Numbered from the stretch's first letter, positions 39,091 through 49,347 are shown. The stretch: DNA of 64,000 nucleotides from Bryobacterales bacterium (GCA_020852175.1 JADZBH010000042.1:158343-222342); one strand, 5' to 3'. Numbers and translations: made by a program. Notes: generated by a model from the letters alone, not told the origin.

Positions 39091-40679
39091 TGAAGGTAGT
39101 GATTGCCGAACCGCTGGCGCAGGCGGCGATTGAACAGTTTCAGGCACAGAAGGGTTGGGAGATCGTGGTGTCCAACCCGAAAGAGTACGCGGCGCATCTG
39201 GCGGACTGCGATGCCCTGGTGGTGCGCAGCGCGGTGAAGGTGAACAAGGCCGTGCTGGATCAGGCGCCGAAGCTGCGCGTGATCGGACGCGCGGGCGTTG
39301 GCGTGGACAACGTCGATATGGCGGCGGCCACGGCGGCGGGCGTCCTGGTGATGAACACGCCGGGCGGCAATGCCGTGTCGGTGGCCGAGCACACGCTGGC
39401 GTTCATGCTCTCCATGGCCCGCATGGTGCCCCAGGCCTCGGCCTCGACCAAATCGGGCAAATGGGAGAAGAAGAAATTCCTGGGCAACGAACTGCGCGGC
39501 AAGACGCTGGGCGTGGTGGGCCTGGGAGCCATCGGACGCGAAGTGGTCATCCGCGCGCGCGCCTTCGAGATGAAGATCATCGCCTGCGACCCGTTTATCA
39601 CGTCGCAGACGGCGGCCAACCTGGGCGTGGAACTGGTGGACCTGGACACGCTCTACGCCCGGGCCGACTACATCACGCTGCACGTGGGCGTGACGCCGGA
39701 AACGCGCGGCATGGTGAACGCGGCGGCCATCGCCAAAATGAAGGATGGCGCGCGGATCGTGAACTGCGCCCGCGGCGAACTGGTGGACCAGGCGGCGCTG
39801 CTGGCGGGTTTGGATTCAGGCAAGCTGGCCGGGGCGGCGCTGGACGTGTTCGAACAGGAACCGCCGGCGGCGGGCCTGCCGCTGCTGCAACATGAGAACC
39901 TGTTCGCCTCGCCGCATATTGGCGGCTCGACCGAAGAGGCGCAGGAGATTGTCGGCATCCGGATCGCCCAGCAAATGGTGGAGTACCTGGCGCATGGCGT
40001 GGCGATCAACGCCGTGAACATGCCGGCGCTTTCGCCGGACCAATATAAAACGGTAGGTCCCTGGCTGGACGTGGCCGAACGGCTGGGCAAGTTCGCCAGC
40101 TACATCGCCGAGGGCAATCCGAAGTCCGTGCGGATTACCTACTCGGGTACGTTCGCCGACTCCGGTTCCAACCTGATCCGGAACGCCGGGCTGGCCGGCG
40201 TGCTGGCCCGGTCCTCGGCCGGCAAGGCGAACATCGTGAATGCCATGCAGATCGCCGACAACCGCGGGTTGCAGACGGCCGAGCAGCGCGAAACGCGTTA
40301 TCAGCACCTGGACGCCCTGGTGCTGGAGCTGGAGACCGACCAGGGGACGACCGCGGTGGAAGGCACTCTCGTGCTGGGCAAGCCGCGGCTGATCCGCGTG
40401 GACGGCATTCCACTGGAAGCGGCGCTCTATGGCAACTTGACCTATCTGCGGAACAAGGACGTGCCGGGCGTGATCGGCCATGTGGGGACGGTGCTGGGCA
40501 CGAACCAGGTGAACATCGCGAATTTCTCGTTGGGCCGGCAGGAGGCGCCGTCCAGACAGGGCGCGACACTAGAGGCTGTGGCGATTGTCGAAACCGACGC
40601 GATTCCCGGCGAACCGGTACTGCGGGAGTTGAGTTCGCTCGACGCCGTGCTGCGCGTGCGGACCGTGATATTAGATTAG
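39090..40679 (+). CDS. serA: D-3-phosphoglycerate dehydrogenase (SerA)
   Basis: SerA oxidises 3-phosphoglycerate to 3-phosphohydroxypyruvate, the first step of serine synthesis. This is the long form of 529 residues: substrate and NAD domains with GRAGVGVDNVDMAAA, the Rossmann motif GVVGLGAIGREV, NCARGELVDQAALL with the active-site Arg, EQEPP and SPHIGGSTEEAQ with the catalytic His. An intervening domain (about 320-450) and a C-terminal ACT domain (about 455-529) follow, which in homologues bind serine for feedback. The start overlaps the upstream 29-codon ORF. Confidence 0.97.
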   Translation: MKVVIAEPLAQAAIEQFQAQKGWEIVVSNPKEYAAHLADCDALVVRSAVKVNKAVLDQAPKLRVIGRAGVGVDNVDMAAATAAGVLVMNTPGGNAVSVAEHTLAFMLSMARMVPQASASTKSGKWEKKKFLGNELRGKTLGVVGLGAIGREVVIRARAFEMKIIACDPFITSQTAANLGVELVDLDTLYARADYITLHVGVTPETRGMVNAAAIAKMKDGARIVNCARGELVDQAALLAGLDSGKLAGAALDVFEQEPPAAGLPLLQHENLFASPHIGGSTEEAQEIVGIRIAQQMVEYLAHGVAINAVNMPALSPDQYKTVGPWLDVAERLGKFASYIAEGNPKSVRITYSGTFADSGSNLIRNAGLAGVLARSSAGKANIVNAMQIADNRGLQTAEQRETRYQHLDALVLELETDQGTTAVEGTLVLGKPRLIRVDGIPLEAALYGNLTYLRNKDVPGVIGHVGTVLGTNQVNIANFSLGRQEAPSRQGATLEAVAIVETDAIPGEPVLRELSSLDAVLRVRTVILD

Positions 40680-40723
40680 GAGAAGGGAGCCGGGCAGCTT
40701 CCAGAAGCCGCCCGGGCGGTGAC

Positions 40724-40748
40724 CGGCGTGGGAGTCACGCCGTTTTTT
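40724..40748 (+). terminator. Rho-independent terminator after serA
   Basis: The stem CGGCGTG (40724-40730) with CACGCCG (40736-40742) closes a 5-base GGAGT loop and is followed by six T (40743-40748). It lies 45 bases after the serA stop. Confidence 0.85.
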
Positions 40749-40811
40749 GGGAAGACGCGTAACGAAAGCAGCGGGATAGGTCGTCTTTCTGATTGCTAGA
40801 GTTTGGAGGCG

Positions 40812-40838
40812 TATGTTACCATGAGAACGCTCTCATGG
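40812..40838 (+). promoter_or_regulatory. Possible -10 and palindromic operator of the RRM gene
   Basis: A perfect 8-bp inverted repeat, CCATGAGA (40819-40826) and TCTCATGG (40831-40838), encloses ACGC. It sits right after a -10-like TATGTT (40812-40817), so it would cover the +1 region. The core TGAGAACGCTCTCA fits a LacI-family operator pattern. It could also be an RNA hairpin in the 5' leader. Confidence 0.5.
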
Positions 40839-40911
40839 ACCGCTTTCCGCGTGATCCAGCGCGCATCCGCCCAGAACAAAAACCCACGGCATTGGAGTTT
40901 TGCACAGAGGA

Positions 40912-41367
40912 ATGAGTCATACCGTTTTTCTCGGAAATCTGCCGGCTTGGGTGACCGCTGACGACATCAAATCTTGGCTCATGGCCGAGAACCTGATGGC
41001 CGATCAGATCAAGGTTATCCGAAACCCGGAAACACAGGAGTCCAAGGGGTTCGCATTTATTGAAGCCCCCAACCAGGAAGAGATGCAGTCGATTATCCGG
41101 CGATTCGACCGGGCGCCTTTGGAGGACCGGTTGTTGCGAGCCAACCCGGCACAGCCTCCGCGCGGGCGCCGTCCGGTAGGCGCCCCCCCGGGCGCTCCCA
41201 TGGCGGCAGACCGTCCTGCCAGCGCAGTGGGAGACCGCCGGCGCACGGTTCGCCCCCGCACCGGCGAGGCAGGCCCCGCACGCACCGACAGGCCCGATCG
41301 CGGCAAGCCCCGCGCAAGATCAGGCGCCCCGAGCGCGTTCGCCGAAGAACTGGCCAAAGCGCTCTAG
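40912..41367 (+). CDS. RRM-type RNA-binding protein
   Basis: This 151-residue protein has a single N-terminal RRM (about 1-82) with RNP2 VFLGNLPAW near residue 4 and RNP1 KGFAFIEAP near 46. A tail of about 70 residues rich in Arg, Pro, Ala and Gly follows and is probably disordered. Such small bacterial RRM proteins bind single-stranded RNA and are often cold- or stress-related. ATG 40912 fits the conserved RRM N-terminus; a TTG 40900 in frame is possible. It is bounded by terminators on both sides, so it is probably monocistronic. Confidence 0.92.
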   Translation: MSHTVFLGNLPAWVTADDIKSWLMAENLMADQIKVIRNPETQESKGFAFIEAPNQEEMQSIIRRFDRAPLEDRLLRANPAQPPRGRRPVGAPPGAPMAADRPASAVGDRRRTVRPRTGEAGPARTDRPDRGKPRARSGAPSAFAEELAKAL

Positions 41368-41400
41368 TTTATTTCGCTCATCCTCTAAAGCAATGAAACG

Positions 41401-41430
41401 GCACGGGCTGACGCTCGTGCTGTTTTCTTT
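41401..41430 (+). terminator. Rho-independent terminator after the RRM gene
   Basis: The stem GCACGGGC (41401-41408) with GCTCGTGC (41413-41420) has one G-T wobble and a TGAC loop. It is followed by TGTTTTCTTT. Confidence 0.85.
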
Positions 41431-41590
41431 TGCAGCCCTGCCTTGCGACCGCCTGCGTTCGGGTAACCGCCCCCTCCTCCCACCCTCCTTCCCTGCCGTC
41501 TATTCGTTGCAGGTGATATACTTTGACCCTGACTCGGCCCCCTGTTGAGTAGCCGGTCTCGATTCGTACCTTACTAAGGAGGCTCGCCCC

Positions 41591-42679
<1,089 letters not shown>

Positions 42680-42735
42680 GCGGCGGCTCGCCGAACCGGT
42701 TCGTCCGGCCAGAAAGTGAAATCGAGTCGAATTCC

Positions 42736-43464
42736 ATGAAAGTCTCCGTAATTCTTCCCGCCGCCGGGCTGGGCACGCGCATGGGCAGGACGGCGGCGCC
42801 GGAAAAATCGGGCGTCAGCCGGAAGCAGTTCATGCTGCTGGATCAGTCGCCGATTCTGCTCCACACCATCCGGAAGTTTCAGCAGGCGCCCTCTGTCGCC
42901 GAGATCGTGGTGGCGCTGCGGGCAGAGGACATCGGCTGGGTGGCCGAAATGGTGGCCGCCGGGCGGTTCGCCAAGCCGGTTCGTCTGGTGGAAGGCGGCG
43001 AATCGCGGCAGCATTCGGTGGAAAATGCGCTGGCGGCGCTCGATGACCGTACCTCCCTGGTGGCCGTGCACGACGCCGTGCGGCCGTTCATCGACACGGC
43101 GACCATCGAAGCCGTGATCGCCGAAGCCTCGCGCACCGGCGCTGCCATCGTGGGCATCGTGCCCGTGGACACGGTGAAGCAGGTGAAGAAAAACGTGATC
43201 CGCCAAACGCTGCTGCGGGAGCACCTGATCCTGGCGCAGACGCCACAGGTGTTCAGGCACGATCTGTTGAAGGAGGCCTTCGCGCGGGCGCGCCAGGAGA
43301 ACTTCACGGGAACCGACGAGGCGAGCCTGGTGGAACGGCTGGAAAAGGTGGAAGTCACCGTCGTGCCCGGTTCGGACCGGAACATCAAGATCACGAAACC
43401 AACGGATATGGATCTGGCGCGGCTGTTCCTGGGGCAGGAACTGGCTGCCGCGCGCCCCTCATGA
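42736..43464 (+). CDS. ispD: 2-C-methyl-D-erythritol 4-phosphate cytidylyltransferase (IspD)
   Basis: IspD makes CDP-ME from MEP and CTP in the MEP isoprenoid pathway. The 242-residue product has the nucleotide-binding start VILPAAGLGTRMG, the KQFMLLDQSPILLHTI block, VAVHDAVRPFID, and TDEASLVERLEKVEVTVVPGSDRNIKITKPTDM. Its stop overlaps the ispF start by 4 bases (ATGA), so the two pathway genes are coupled. Confidence 0.97.
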   Translation: MKVSVILPAAGLGTRMGRTAAPEKSGVSRKQFMLLDQSPILLHTIRKFQQAPSVAEIVVALRAEDIGWVAEMVAAGRFAKPVRLVEGGESRQHSVENALAALDDRTSLVAVHDAVRPFIDTATIEAVIAEASRTGAAIVGIVPVDTVKQVKKNVIRQTLLREHLILAQTPQVFRHDLLKEAFARARQENFTGTDEASLVERLEKVEVTVVPGSDRNIKITKPTDMDLARLFLGQELAAARPS

Positions 43465-43949
43465 CACTTACCGATCTTCGCACCGGCCTCGGCTGGGACA
43501 CACACAGGCTGGCTGCCGGCCGGCCCTTGATACTGGGCGGCATTACGGTACCGAGCGAATTGGGCCTGGACGGCCATTCCGACGCCGACGTGCTGTCACA
43601 CGCCATCACGGACGCGCTGCTGGGCGCGGCGGCTCAGGGAGATATTGGCATGCATTTCCCCGATACCGATCCTGCCTGGAAGGGCGCCGACAGCCTCCAG
43701 CTTCTGCATCACGCCGTGCAGATTATCCGAGTGGCCGGATTTCAGATTCTGAACGTGGACTCGACGGTAATCCTGGAACGGCCCAAGCTGAAGGATTTCC
43801 GGCTGCCCATTCGCGAGAGCCTGGCGCGGGCGCTGGGCATCGACGTGGCCTGCGTTTCGGTTAAGTTCAAAACACACGAGCGCGTGGGCCCGGTTGGCGA
43901 GGGGCTCAGCGCGGAGGCGCAGGCCATCGCCCTGCTGGCGAGGCGCTAG
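43461..43949 (+). CDS. ispF: 2-C-methyl-D-erythritol 2,4-cyclodiphosphate synthase (IspF)
   Basis: IspF cyclises CDP-ME2P to MEcPP in the MEP pathway. The 162-residue zinc enzyme shows GWDTHRL with the metal Asp and His, GLDGHSDADVLSHAITDALLGAAAQGDIGMHFPDTDP with further metal and active-site residues, and KFKTHERVGPVGEGLSAEAQAIALL. IspE is not in the window. Its TAG stop shares the CTAG tetramer with the convergent M28 gene stop. Confidence 0.97.
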   Translation: MTLTDLRTGLGWDTHRLAAGRPLILGGITVPSELGLDGHSDADVLSHAITDALLGAAAQGDIGMHFPDTDPAWKGADSLQLLHHAVQIIRVAGFQILNVDSTVILERPKLKDFRLPIRESLARALGIDVACVSVKFKTHERVGPVGEGLSAEAQAIALLARR

Positions 43950-45568
43950 AATCGCCCTTTGCGCGGTGCGCGCCGGCGCGTTGTTTTCTCCGAGGGAATC
44001 CACCTGGTGAGCGGCGGGTTATTTGCGGCGGCCAAGCCGATTTCCAGACCAATCCGGGCGGCGTCCACAAGCCCGGAAAAGTCCCAGTCGGGAGAAAACT
44101 CATCGCCCGGCCGGTGATAGCGCGTGGCGCCGTAATCGCGGATCAAGGCCGCGTGGCGCTCGCCGTCGGCGAGAAAGCTGGAGCCGAGACCAACGCTGAA
44201 CGCCGGAACGCCCAGGCGGGCGAAAGCGAAGTGGTCGGAGCGGAAGTAGGCGCCGGAACCGGGATGCGGTTGGGGCTTGACCGTCATGCCATAGCGCGCG
44301 GCGATGCGCTCGATGTGAGGCCACAAGGTGGTGCGCTCTGCACGGTCGAGGATGAGGTCGCTGACACGGCCCGCAGGGTAGTAAGAATCGAAGTTCAGGT
44401 TGAGGGCGGTTTGGTCCAGCGGAATCGCGGGGTCGGCGGCATAGGCTTCGGCGCCCTTGAGTCCGGCCTCTTCGGCCGTGGTGGCAAGGAAGAACGCGGT
44501 GCGCGCGGGCGGACGGGGCAGCGCGGCCCAGGCGCGGGCCAACTCCAACAGCATGGCGGTTCCCGTGGCGTTGTCGACGGCGCCGTTGAAAATCCGGTCG
44601 GCGCCGGGCGGGGCTTCGGTGTCGATGCCCAGGTGGTCGGCGTGAGCGGAAAAAATCACCGCCTGCCCGGAGAGCGCGGGGTCGCCTCCTTCCACCATCC
44701 CCACCACGTTGCGAGCGGCGATGGACCTTATGCGGGAGGGAATGCGCCCTCGCAGCCGGAAGCGCATGGGGTGGCCGCGGAACCCCCGGTTGTTGGCCGT
44801 GGCGATCACCTGCTCCAGACCTCGGGAGTCGAGTTCGATCAGCCGCGCCGCTGCGTCGCGCGACAGCCAGCCGGCGAAGGCAAGAGCCGCGGCGGCGGCT
44901 GGAAGCGGCGTTTGCGCCTCTTCCCTGCCCCAGGAGTTGCGAACCACGCTCCAGGCGTAGCCGGCCGAGGAGTCCGTGTGAATCAGCAGCGCGGCGGCGC
45001 AACCCTGGCGCGTGGCCTGTTCAAACTTGTAGGTCCAACGGCCGTAATAGGTAAGTGCCGGACCGTCGAAAAAGCTGCGGTCGGTGGCCGAGGCAGGTTC
45101 ATTGGCCAGCATCAGGCATGCCTTTCCACGGGCATCCAGGCCCTGCCAGTCGTCCCAGTTGAACTCGGGCGCCGTGATGCCATGACCGGCAAACACAACG
45201 GGCGCATCGAAGCCGGTTTCCGCGATCTGGCGCCGCGATTGCCCGGCGAAGTCGGTGAGCCAGACCAACGGCGTAACGCCGCTCGCCGTGACGGCCACGA
45301 GTTCCACCTCGGGCAGCGTCTGGACGCCGATGAGAGAGACGGTTTGATACCAGGTTCCGCGGTAACCGGGCCGGAGATCCGCCTTCTGCATTTGCGCGGC
45401 GATGTACTCCTCGGCGAGAGCGCCGCCCCGCGTGCCGGTTCCGCGGCCTTCCAGCAGATCCGAGGCGAGGAACTGCACGTCGGCGCGCAGGCGCGTCGCG
45501 GAGATGTCCTGGGCTCGGAGGGCGCCCGCGAGAAGGGCGGCCAATAAGGCGGCGGAGCGTAGACCCAT
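43946..45568 (-). CDS. Exported M28-family aminopeptidase with PA domain
   Basis: This 540-residue protein starts at ATG 45568 (GAAGAG upstream) with a signal peptide (GLRSAALLAALLAGALRAQ). The PA-like insert lies around 110-260. The M28 zinc site is made of FSAHADHLGI (His), GAVDNATGTAMLLE (bridging Asp), TTAEEAGLKGAEAY (Glu), NFDSY (Asp) and FRSDHFAF (His). It should release N-terminal amino acids from peptides outside the cytoplasm. It is divergent from the TonB receptor gene at 45889, with a regulated promoter between them. Confidence 0.93.
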   Translation of the reverse strand: MGLRSAALLAALLAGALRAQDISATRLRADVQFLASDLLEGRGTGTRGGALAEEYIAAQMQKADLRPGYRGTWYQTVSLIGVQTLPEVELVAVTASGVTPLVWLTDFAGQSRRQIAETGFDAPVVFAGHGITAPEFNWDDWQGLDARGKACLMLANEPASATDRSFFDGPALTYYGRWTYKFEQATRQGCAAALLIHTDSSAGYAWSVVRNSWGREEAQTPLPAAAAALAFAGWLSRDAAARLIELDSRGLEQVIATANNRGFRGHPMRFRLRGRIPSRIRSIAARNVVGMVEGGDPALSGQAVIFSAHADHLGIDTEAPPGADRIFNGAVDNATGTAMLLELARAWAALPRPPARTAFFLATTAEEAGLKGAEAYAADPAIPLDQTALNLNFDSYYPAGRVSDLILDRAERTTLWPHIERIAARYGMTVKPQPHPGSGAYFRSDHFAFARLGVPAFSVGLGSSFLADGERHAALIRDYGATRYHRPGDEFSPDWDFSGLVDAARIGLEIGLAAANNPPLTRWIPSEKTTRRRAPRKGRF

Positions 45569-45750
45569 CTCTTCATTGTATGAACGCGGAGACGCCCCAC
45601 CGCCACTCATGTCTTGGCCGCCGCTGGGGCACTGGCCGGCTTACACCTGTGTCCGCCCGGATTCTACCTTCGATGGGCTGGGAAAACAGGGGGACGGGCC
45701 AGTGTCTCCACCGCGTCAGATCCCCTTTCCCAACCTGGGCAGGACAACTC

Positions 45751-45817
45751 ACTTGTAAATTAATACGGACTCATCGCATGTTGCCACAAACAACCTATTT
45801 ACAAACACTTTACAAGT
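45751..45817. promoter_or_regulatory. Repeated TTTACAA operator-like sites
   Basis: ACTTGTAAA (45751-45759) is the exact inverse of TTTACAAGT (45809-45817), with a second direct copy TTTACAAAC at 45798-45806. The last copy ends at the first base of the -35 box, a position typical of a repressor or activator site. Confidence 0.55.
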
Positions 45818-45845
45818 TGTCATCCGGATTTTGCTGATATATACT
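45817..45845 (+). promoter_or_regulatory. Sigma-70-type promoter for the Oar-like receptor
   Basis: TTGTCA (45817-45822) and TATACT (45840-45845) are 17 bases apart, each matching 5 of 6 consensus positions. Transcription would start near 45852, leaving a leader of about 37 bases before ATG 45889. Confidence 0.78.
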
Positions 45846-45888
45846 TTGCCTACTTTGCTGTACTGACTTGTGTAGTGGGGGATTAAGA

Positions 45889-48800
45889 ATGAGACAAATT
45901 TCACGTTGTGCGGCTGCTGTTTTGTCCCTTGTGGCAGCCACATGGGGCCAGATTGGAACCGGGACCATAACCGGGCGCATCACCGATTCCAGCGGGGCCG
46001 TCATTCCAGCGGCTTCCGTCACCGTTGTCGCCGCCGACACGAACTTCACCTTCAAAGCCACATCGAACGAGGACGGCCTGTACCGCGTTCTTTCACTTAC
46101 TCCGGGTAAGTACAAGGTCACGGTCGAGGCGCAAGGCTTCAAGAAGTCCATCCATGACGTGGAACTCCGCGTGGGCGACACACTCGCCATCGACACCACC
46201 CTCCAAGTAGGCAGCATGAGCGAAGCGATCGAGGTTTCCAGCGCCGCCACGCTGCTGGAGACCGAAACCTCGGCCACTGGTTCCGTCGTCGCCGGCTCGG
46301 TTCTCTACGACATGCCGCTCTATCAGCGGTACATCAACTCCACGATGAACATCGTTCCCGGCATGACCTCGGGCGGCTATGCCTACGGTGGCAGCCTGGG
46401 CAACTATCACCTTGCCGGACAGCGCGCCGGGGCCATCGGCATTTTCGAGGATGGCGTCAACGGTAACGACCAGCAAGGCGGCACGGAAACCGTAAGGCCC
46501 ATCCAGAACTCTGTCGCCGAAGTGAAAGTCCTCACCACGGTGCCGCCCGCCGAATACGGCCATTCCGCCGGCGGCGTCATCAGCGTGGTCAAGAAATCGG
46601 GCTCGAACGATATCCATGGCATGGCATCCTTTTATGGCCGCACGCGCTCCATGCAGCACCGTCTGTTCTTCGACAGGAACCGGTCGTCGGCCGCCACCTC
46701 CGCCCGTCCCAACGGCCAGTCCGTATTCTTCATGCAGCCCGACGCCAACGTCGGCGGCCCCATCGTCAAGAACAAGACCTTCTTCTTCATCGGCTTTCAG
46801 CGCCTGCATGAGAAGAAGGCAGCCGAAGTGAGCGCCGCGACTCCGACCCTGGACATGCTGGCCGGGAACTTTAATTTCCCTGGCGTCACGGCGAACCGTA
46901 TCTTCGACCCCGCCTCCACGCGCCGCCTGGCCGACGGATCCTGGGCTCGCGATCCGTTCGCCGGAAATATGGTGCCCGCCAGCCGTATCGATCCGGTAAG
47001 CGCCCGCGTCATCTCCATGGATCCCTGGGTCCGCGCCAACTCAGCAGGCTCTTACAATACCCTTGGACCCACGAGCAACCTGATCGCCAACGAGTTTTCC
47101 AAGACATTCCTCAACGACTACAACCTCCGCATCGATCACCAGTTCAATCCAGGCCTCAAGATCTACGGCTCCTATACCGAGAATCGTCAAAACGGTCTCG
47201 GACGTCCCATCAACATCAAGGAGGAGATGGGCGAGTTTGACGCCTCCCAGGGCCGCAACGCTCCCTTCTATGGCCGCAATATCTCGGCCGGCAAGACCTG
47301 GATCATCCGCCCCACCATCATCAATGACGCCCGGGTAGGCTACTACCGCCGATGGAACATCACCGAGATTCCGCGCTATGGCGAGAACTGGTCGCAGCTT
47401 CTTGGCATTCCCAACACCAGCCTGAACCTCGTACCCGGTTTTGGCGGCAGTTCAACGGACCGCTACTCGCCCGAGACGATCTATGGCATATACGGCAACC
47501 AGCCGAATCAGTCCATCAACGAGACACTCTCGTTCCGCGACGACCTCTCCGTCATCCGTGGCACGCACGCCTTCAAGGCGGGCTATGAGGTTCTGCGATT
47601 CCGTTTGAATAACGCGACACCCGCCTACGCCGCCCTCTATTCGTTCTCCGGTTCCACCGCCGGCCTCAACCCGAACGGCTCACTGGCCGCCAACACCGGA
47701 AACACGTTTGCCGGGTTCCTGACGGGCTACGTTTCGCAAGCCCAGTTCCGTTCGGACCTCACGAGCTGGCTGCCCCGCTCCAGCGTTCACAGTTTCTACT
47801 TCCAGGACGACTGGAAATTCTCCCCCACGCTCACCATCAACTGGGGCATCCGCTATTCGAACGAATCGCCCTTCAACACAAAATACGGCCTGATGTCCAA
47901 CTTCGACCCCAATGGCACGGACGATGTCACCGGGCTCAAGGGCGCCATCGGTCATCCCACCGGCGGCCTGAACAAACGCGATAACAACAACTTCAACCCG
48001 CGCGTCGGACTTGCCTGGCATCCGCGCGAAAAGTGGGTCTTCCGCGGCGGGATGGGCATGTACACCGTCGACGTCAAATTCCCCTCTGGGCGCGGACAGT
48101 TCGATGAGTACACCGCGCTGGCCAACGTGCAGGCCAACCCCGGCGATCCAACTCCCATCTATCAACTCAGCCGCGCCTTGGCGCCGCCCGCCTTCGTCAC
48201 CCGCTCCAACAATACGGCGCCCTACCGGGGCTCCAATTTTGGCAGCCGCGGCGTCGAGTGGTGGGATCCGAACCTGCGCAATCCCTACACATTGAACTGG
48301 AACGGAAGCGTTCAATATGAGTTCACGCGCGACTACCTTGTCGAGGCCAGCTATCAGGGCTCGGCCGGCAACGGTTTGATCGAGCGCTGGCAATATAACA
48401 CCTTCCCCGTCGACTTCGGCGCCGGCAACCCCGCACTGCAGAACGCCGTCTTCGCGGCGCCCCAGAACTACCGCCCGTTCACCAATCTGGGCGACGTGAT
48501 GCTACGTTCCAACTTCGGCCACTCCACGTTCCACTCCGGCACGGTGAAGTTGGAGAAGCGTCTGTCAAAGGGTATGTTTTTCAATACCTTCTACACGTTC
48601 TCCAAGTGCATCAACTCGCAGGATAGTGACAACTCCGGCTCCGGCGTGGCTCCCCTCCAGAACCGCGGCCTTGAAAAGGGCCGCTGTGGATATGACCGTA
48701 ACCACCGCTTTATCGGCGTCATCAATTACGAACTTCCCTTCGGCCAGGGCAAGCGCTTCGCCAACGCCGGCGGTTGGAAGAACTGGATCGTCGGCGGACT

Positions 48801-49347
48801 TGAGGTCTCCTGGATTCAAACCATGGAGTCTGGAAATCCGCTGAATTTTGGTTTCGCCAACTCACCCTATAACTACTACCCCACATTCGCGGGCGCACGG
48901 CGTCCCGATGTGGTGGGCACGCCCGACTATGATTTTGGCAAGTGGGACAACGGCGGACCTGACCGTTTCTCACGCCCGCAAAGCCTGCCCGCCGTCATCG
49001 ACCAGAGCGCCTTCGCCTGGGCTGGCGGTTGCGGCAGTGCCACCACGGCCGTCAATCCGGCCAATTGTAACTTCCGGGTCGGCAACGCCGGGCGCAATAT
49101 TCTCACCGGGCCTCGCCTCCTCTGGAGCCAGGTTTCCGTACAGAAGAACTTCCGCTTTAACGAACGCTGGCGCGCTCAACTCCGCTGGGACTTCCAAAAC
49201 GTACTGAAGACGTTTAACTTCACAGGACCGTCCACCAACGTCGACTTCCGGAACCCCCTCACCTTTGGAAAACTCGGCGACGATCCGCGTACGGCCTCCT
49301 TGGGAGGACAACCCCTCATGAACCTGACCATGATGGTTTCGTTCTGA
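45889..49347 (+). CDS. Oar-like TonB-dependent receptor with carboxypeptidase-like N-domain
   Basis: This 1152-residue protein starts at ATG 45889 (GGGGGA upstream; an in-frame start at 45868 lacks support). It has a signal peptide (RQISRCAAAVLSLVAATWGQ), a carboxypeptidase-regulatory-like domain (about 22-105: TGRITDSSGAVIPAASVTV, EDGLYRVLSLTPGKYKVTVEAQGF), a plug (about 130-260: RAGAIGIFEDGVNGNDQQGG, SVAEVKVLTTVPPAEYGHSAGGVISVVKKSGSND) and a long barrel ending LMNLTMMVSF with the typical terminal Phe. Acidobacteria carry many of these and their substrates are mostly unknown. It has its own regulated promoter. Confidence 0.94.
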   Translation: MRQISRCAAAVLSLVAATWGQIGTGTITGRITDSSGAVIPAASVTVVAADTNFTFKATSNEDGLYRVLSLTPGKYKVTVEAQGFKKSIHDVELRVGDTLAIDTTLQVGSMSEAIEVSSAATLLETETSATGSVVAGSVLYDMPLYQRYINSTMNIVPGMTSGGYAYGGSLGNYHLAGQRAGAIGIFEDGVNGNDQQGGTETVRPIQNSVAEVKVLTTVPPAEYGHSAGGVISVVKKSGSNDIHGMASFYGRTRSMQHRLFFDRNRSSAATSARPNGQSVFFMQPDANVGGPIVKNKTFFFIGFQRLHEKKAAEVSAATPTLDMLAGNFNFPGVTANRIFDPASTRRLADGSWARDPFAGNMVPASRIDPVSARVISMDPWVRANSAGSYNTLGPTSNLIANEFSKTFLNDYNLRIDHQFNPGLKIYGSYTENRQNGLGRPINIKEEMGEFDASQGRNAPFYGRNISAGKTWIIRPTIINDARVGYYRRWNITEIPRYGENWSQLLGIPNTSLNLVPGFGGSSTDRYSPETIYGIYGNQPNQSINETLSFRDDLSVIRGTHAFKAGYEVLRFRLNNATPAYAALYSFSGSTAGLNPNGSLAANTGNTFAGFLTGYVSQAQFRSDLTSWLPRSSVHSFYFQDDWKFSPTLTINWGIRYSNESPFNTKYGLMSNFDPNGTDDVTGLKGAIGHPTGGLNKRDNNNFNPRVGLAWHPREKWVFRGGMGMYTVDVKFPSGRGQFDEYTALANVQANPGDPTPIYQLSRALAPPAFVTRSNNTAPYRGSNFGSRGVEWWDPNLRNPYTLNWNGSVQYEFTRDYLVEASYQGSAGNGLIERWQYNTFPVDFGAGNPALQNAVFAAPQNYRPFTNLGDVMLRSNFGHSTFHSGTVKLEKRLSKGMFFNTFYTFSKCINSQDSDNSGSGVAPLQNRGLEKGRCGYDRNHRFIGVINYELPFGQGKRFANAGGWKNWIVGGLEVSWIQTMESGNPLNFGFANSPYNYYPTFAGARRPDVVGTPDYDFGKWDNGGPDRFSRPQSLPAVIDQSAFAWAGGCGSATTAVNPANCNFRVGNAGRNILTGPRLLWSQVSVQKNFRFNERWRAQLRWDFQNVLKTFNFTGPSTNVDFRNPLTFGKLGDDPRTASLGGQPLMNLTMMVSF

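Larger units (their letters stand above)
45569..45888. other. 320-bp intergenic region upstream of the Oar-like receptor
   Basis: The left part (45569-45745) shows no feature I can support. The right part is clearly AT-richer than the rest of the window. It holds three related TTTACAA repeats, a sigma-70-type promoter, and an untranslated leader from about 45852 to 45888 with GGGGGA before the ATG. Confidence 0.7.

Noticed and set aside
40821..40953. Small ORF starting in the palindrome upstream of the RRM gene
   Set aside because: It overlaps the RRM gene in another frame, lacks a ribosome site, and its ATG is part of the inverted repeat.
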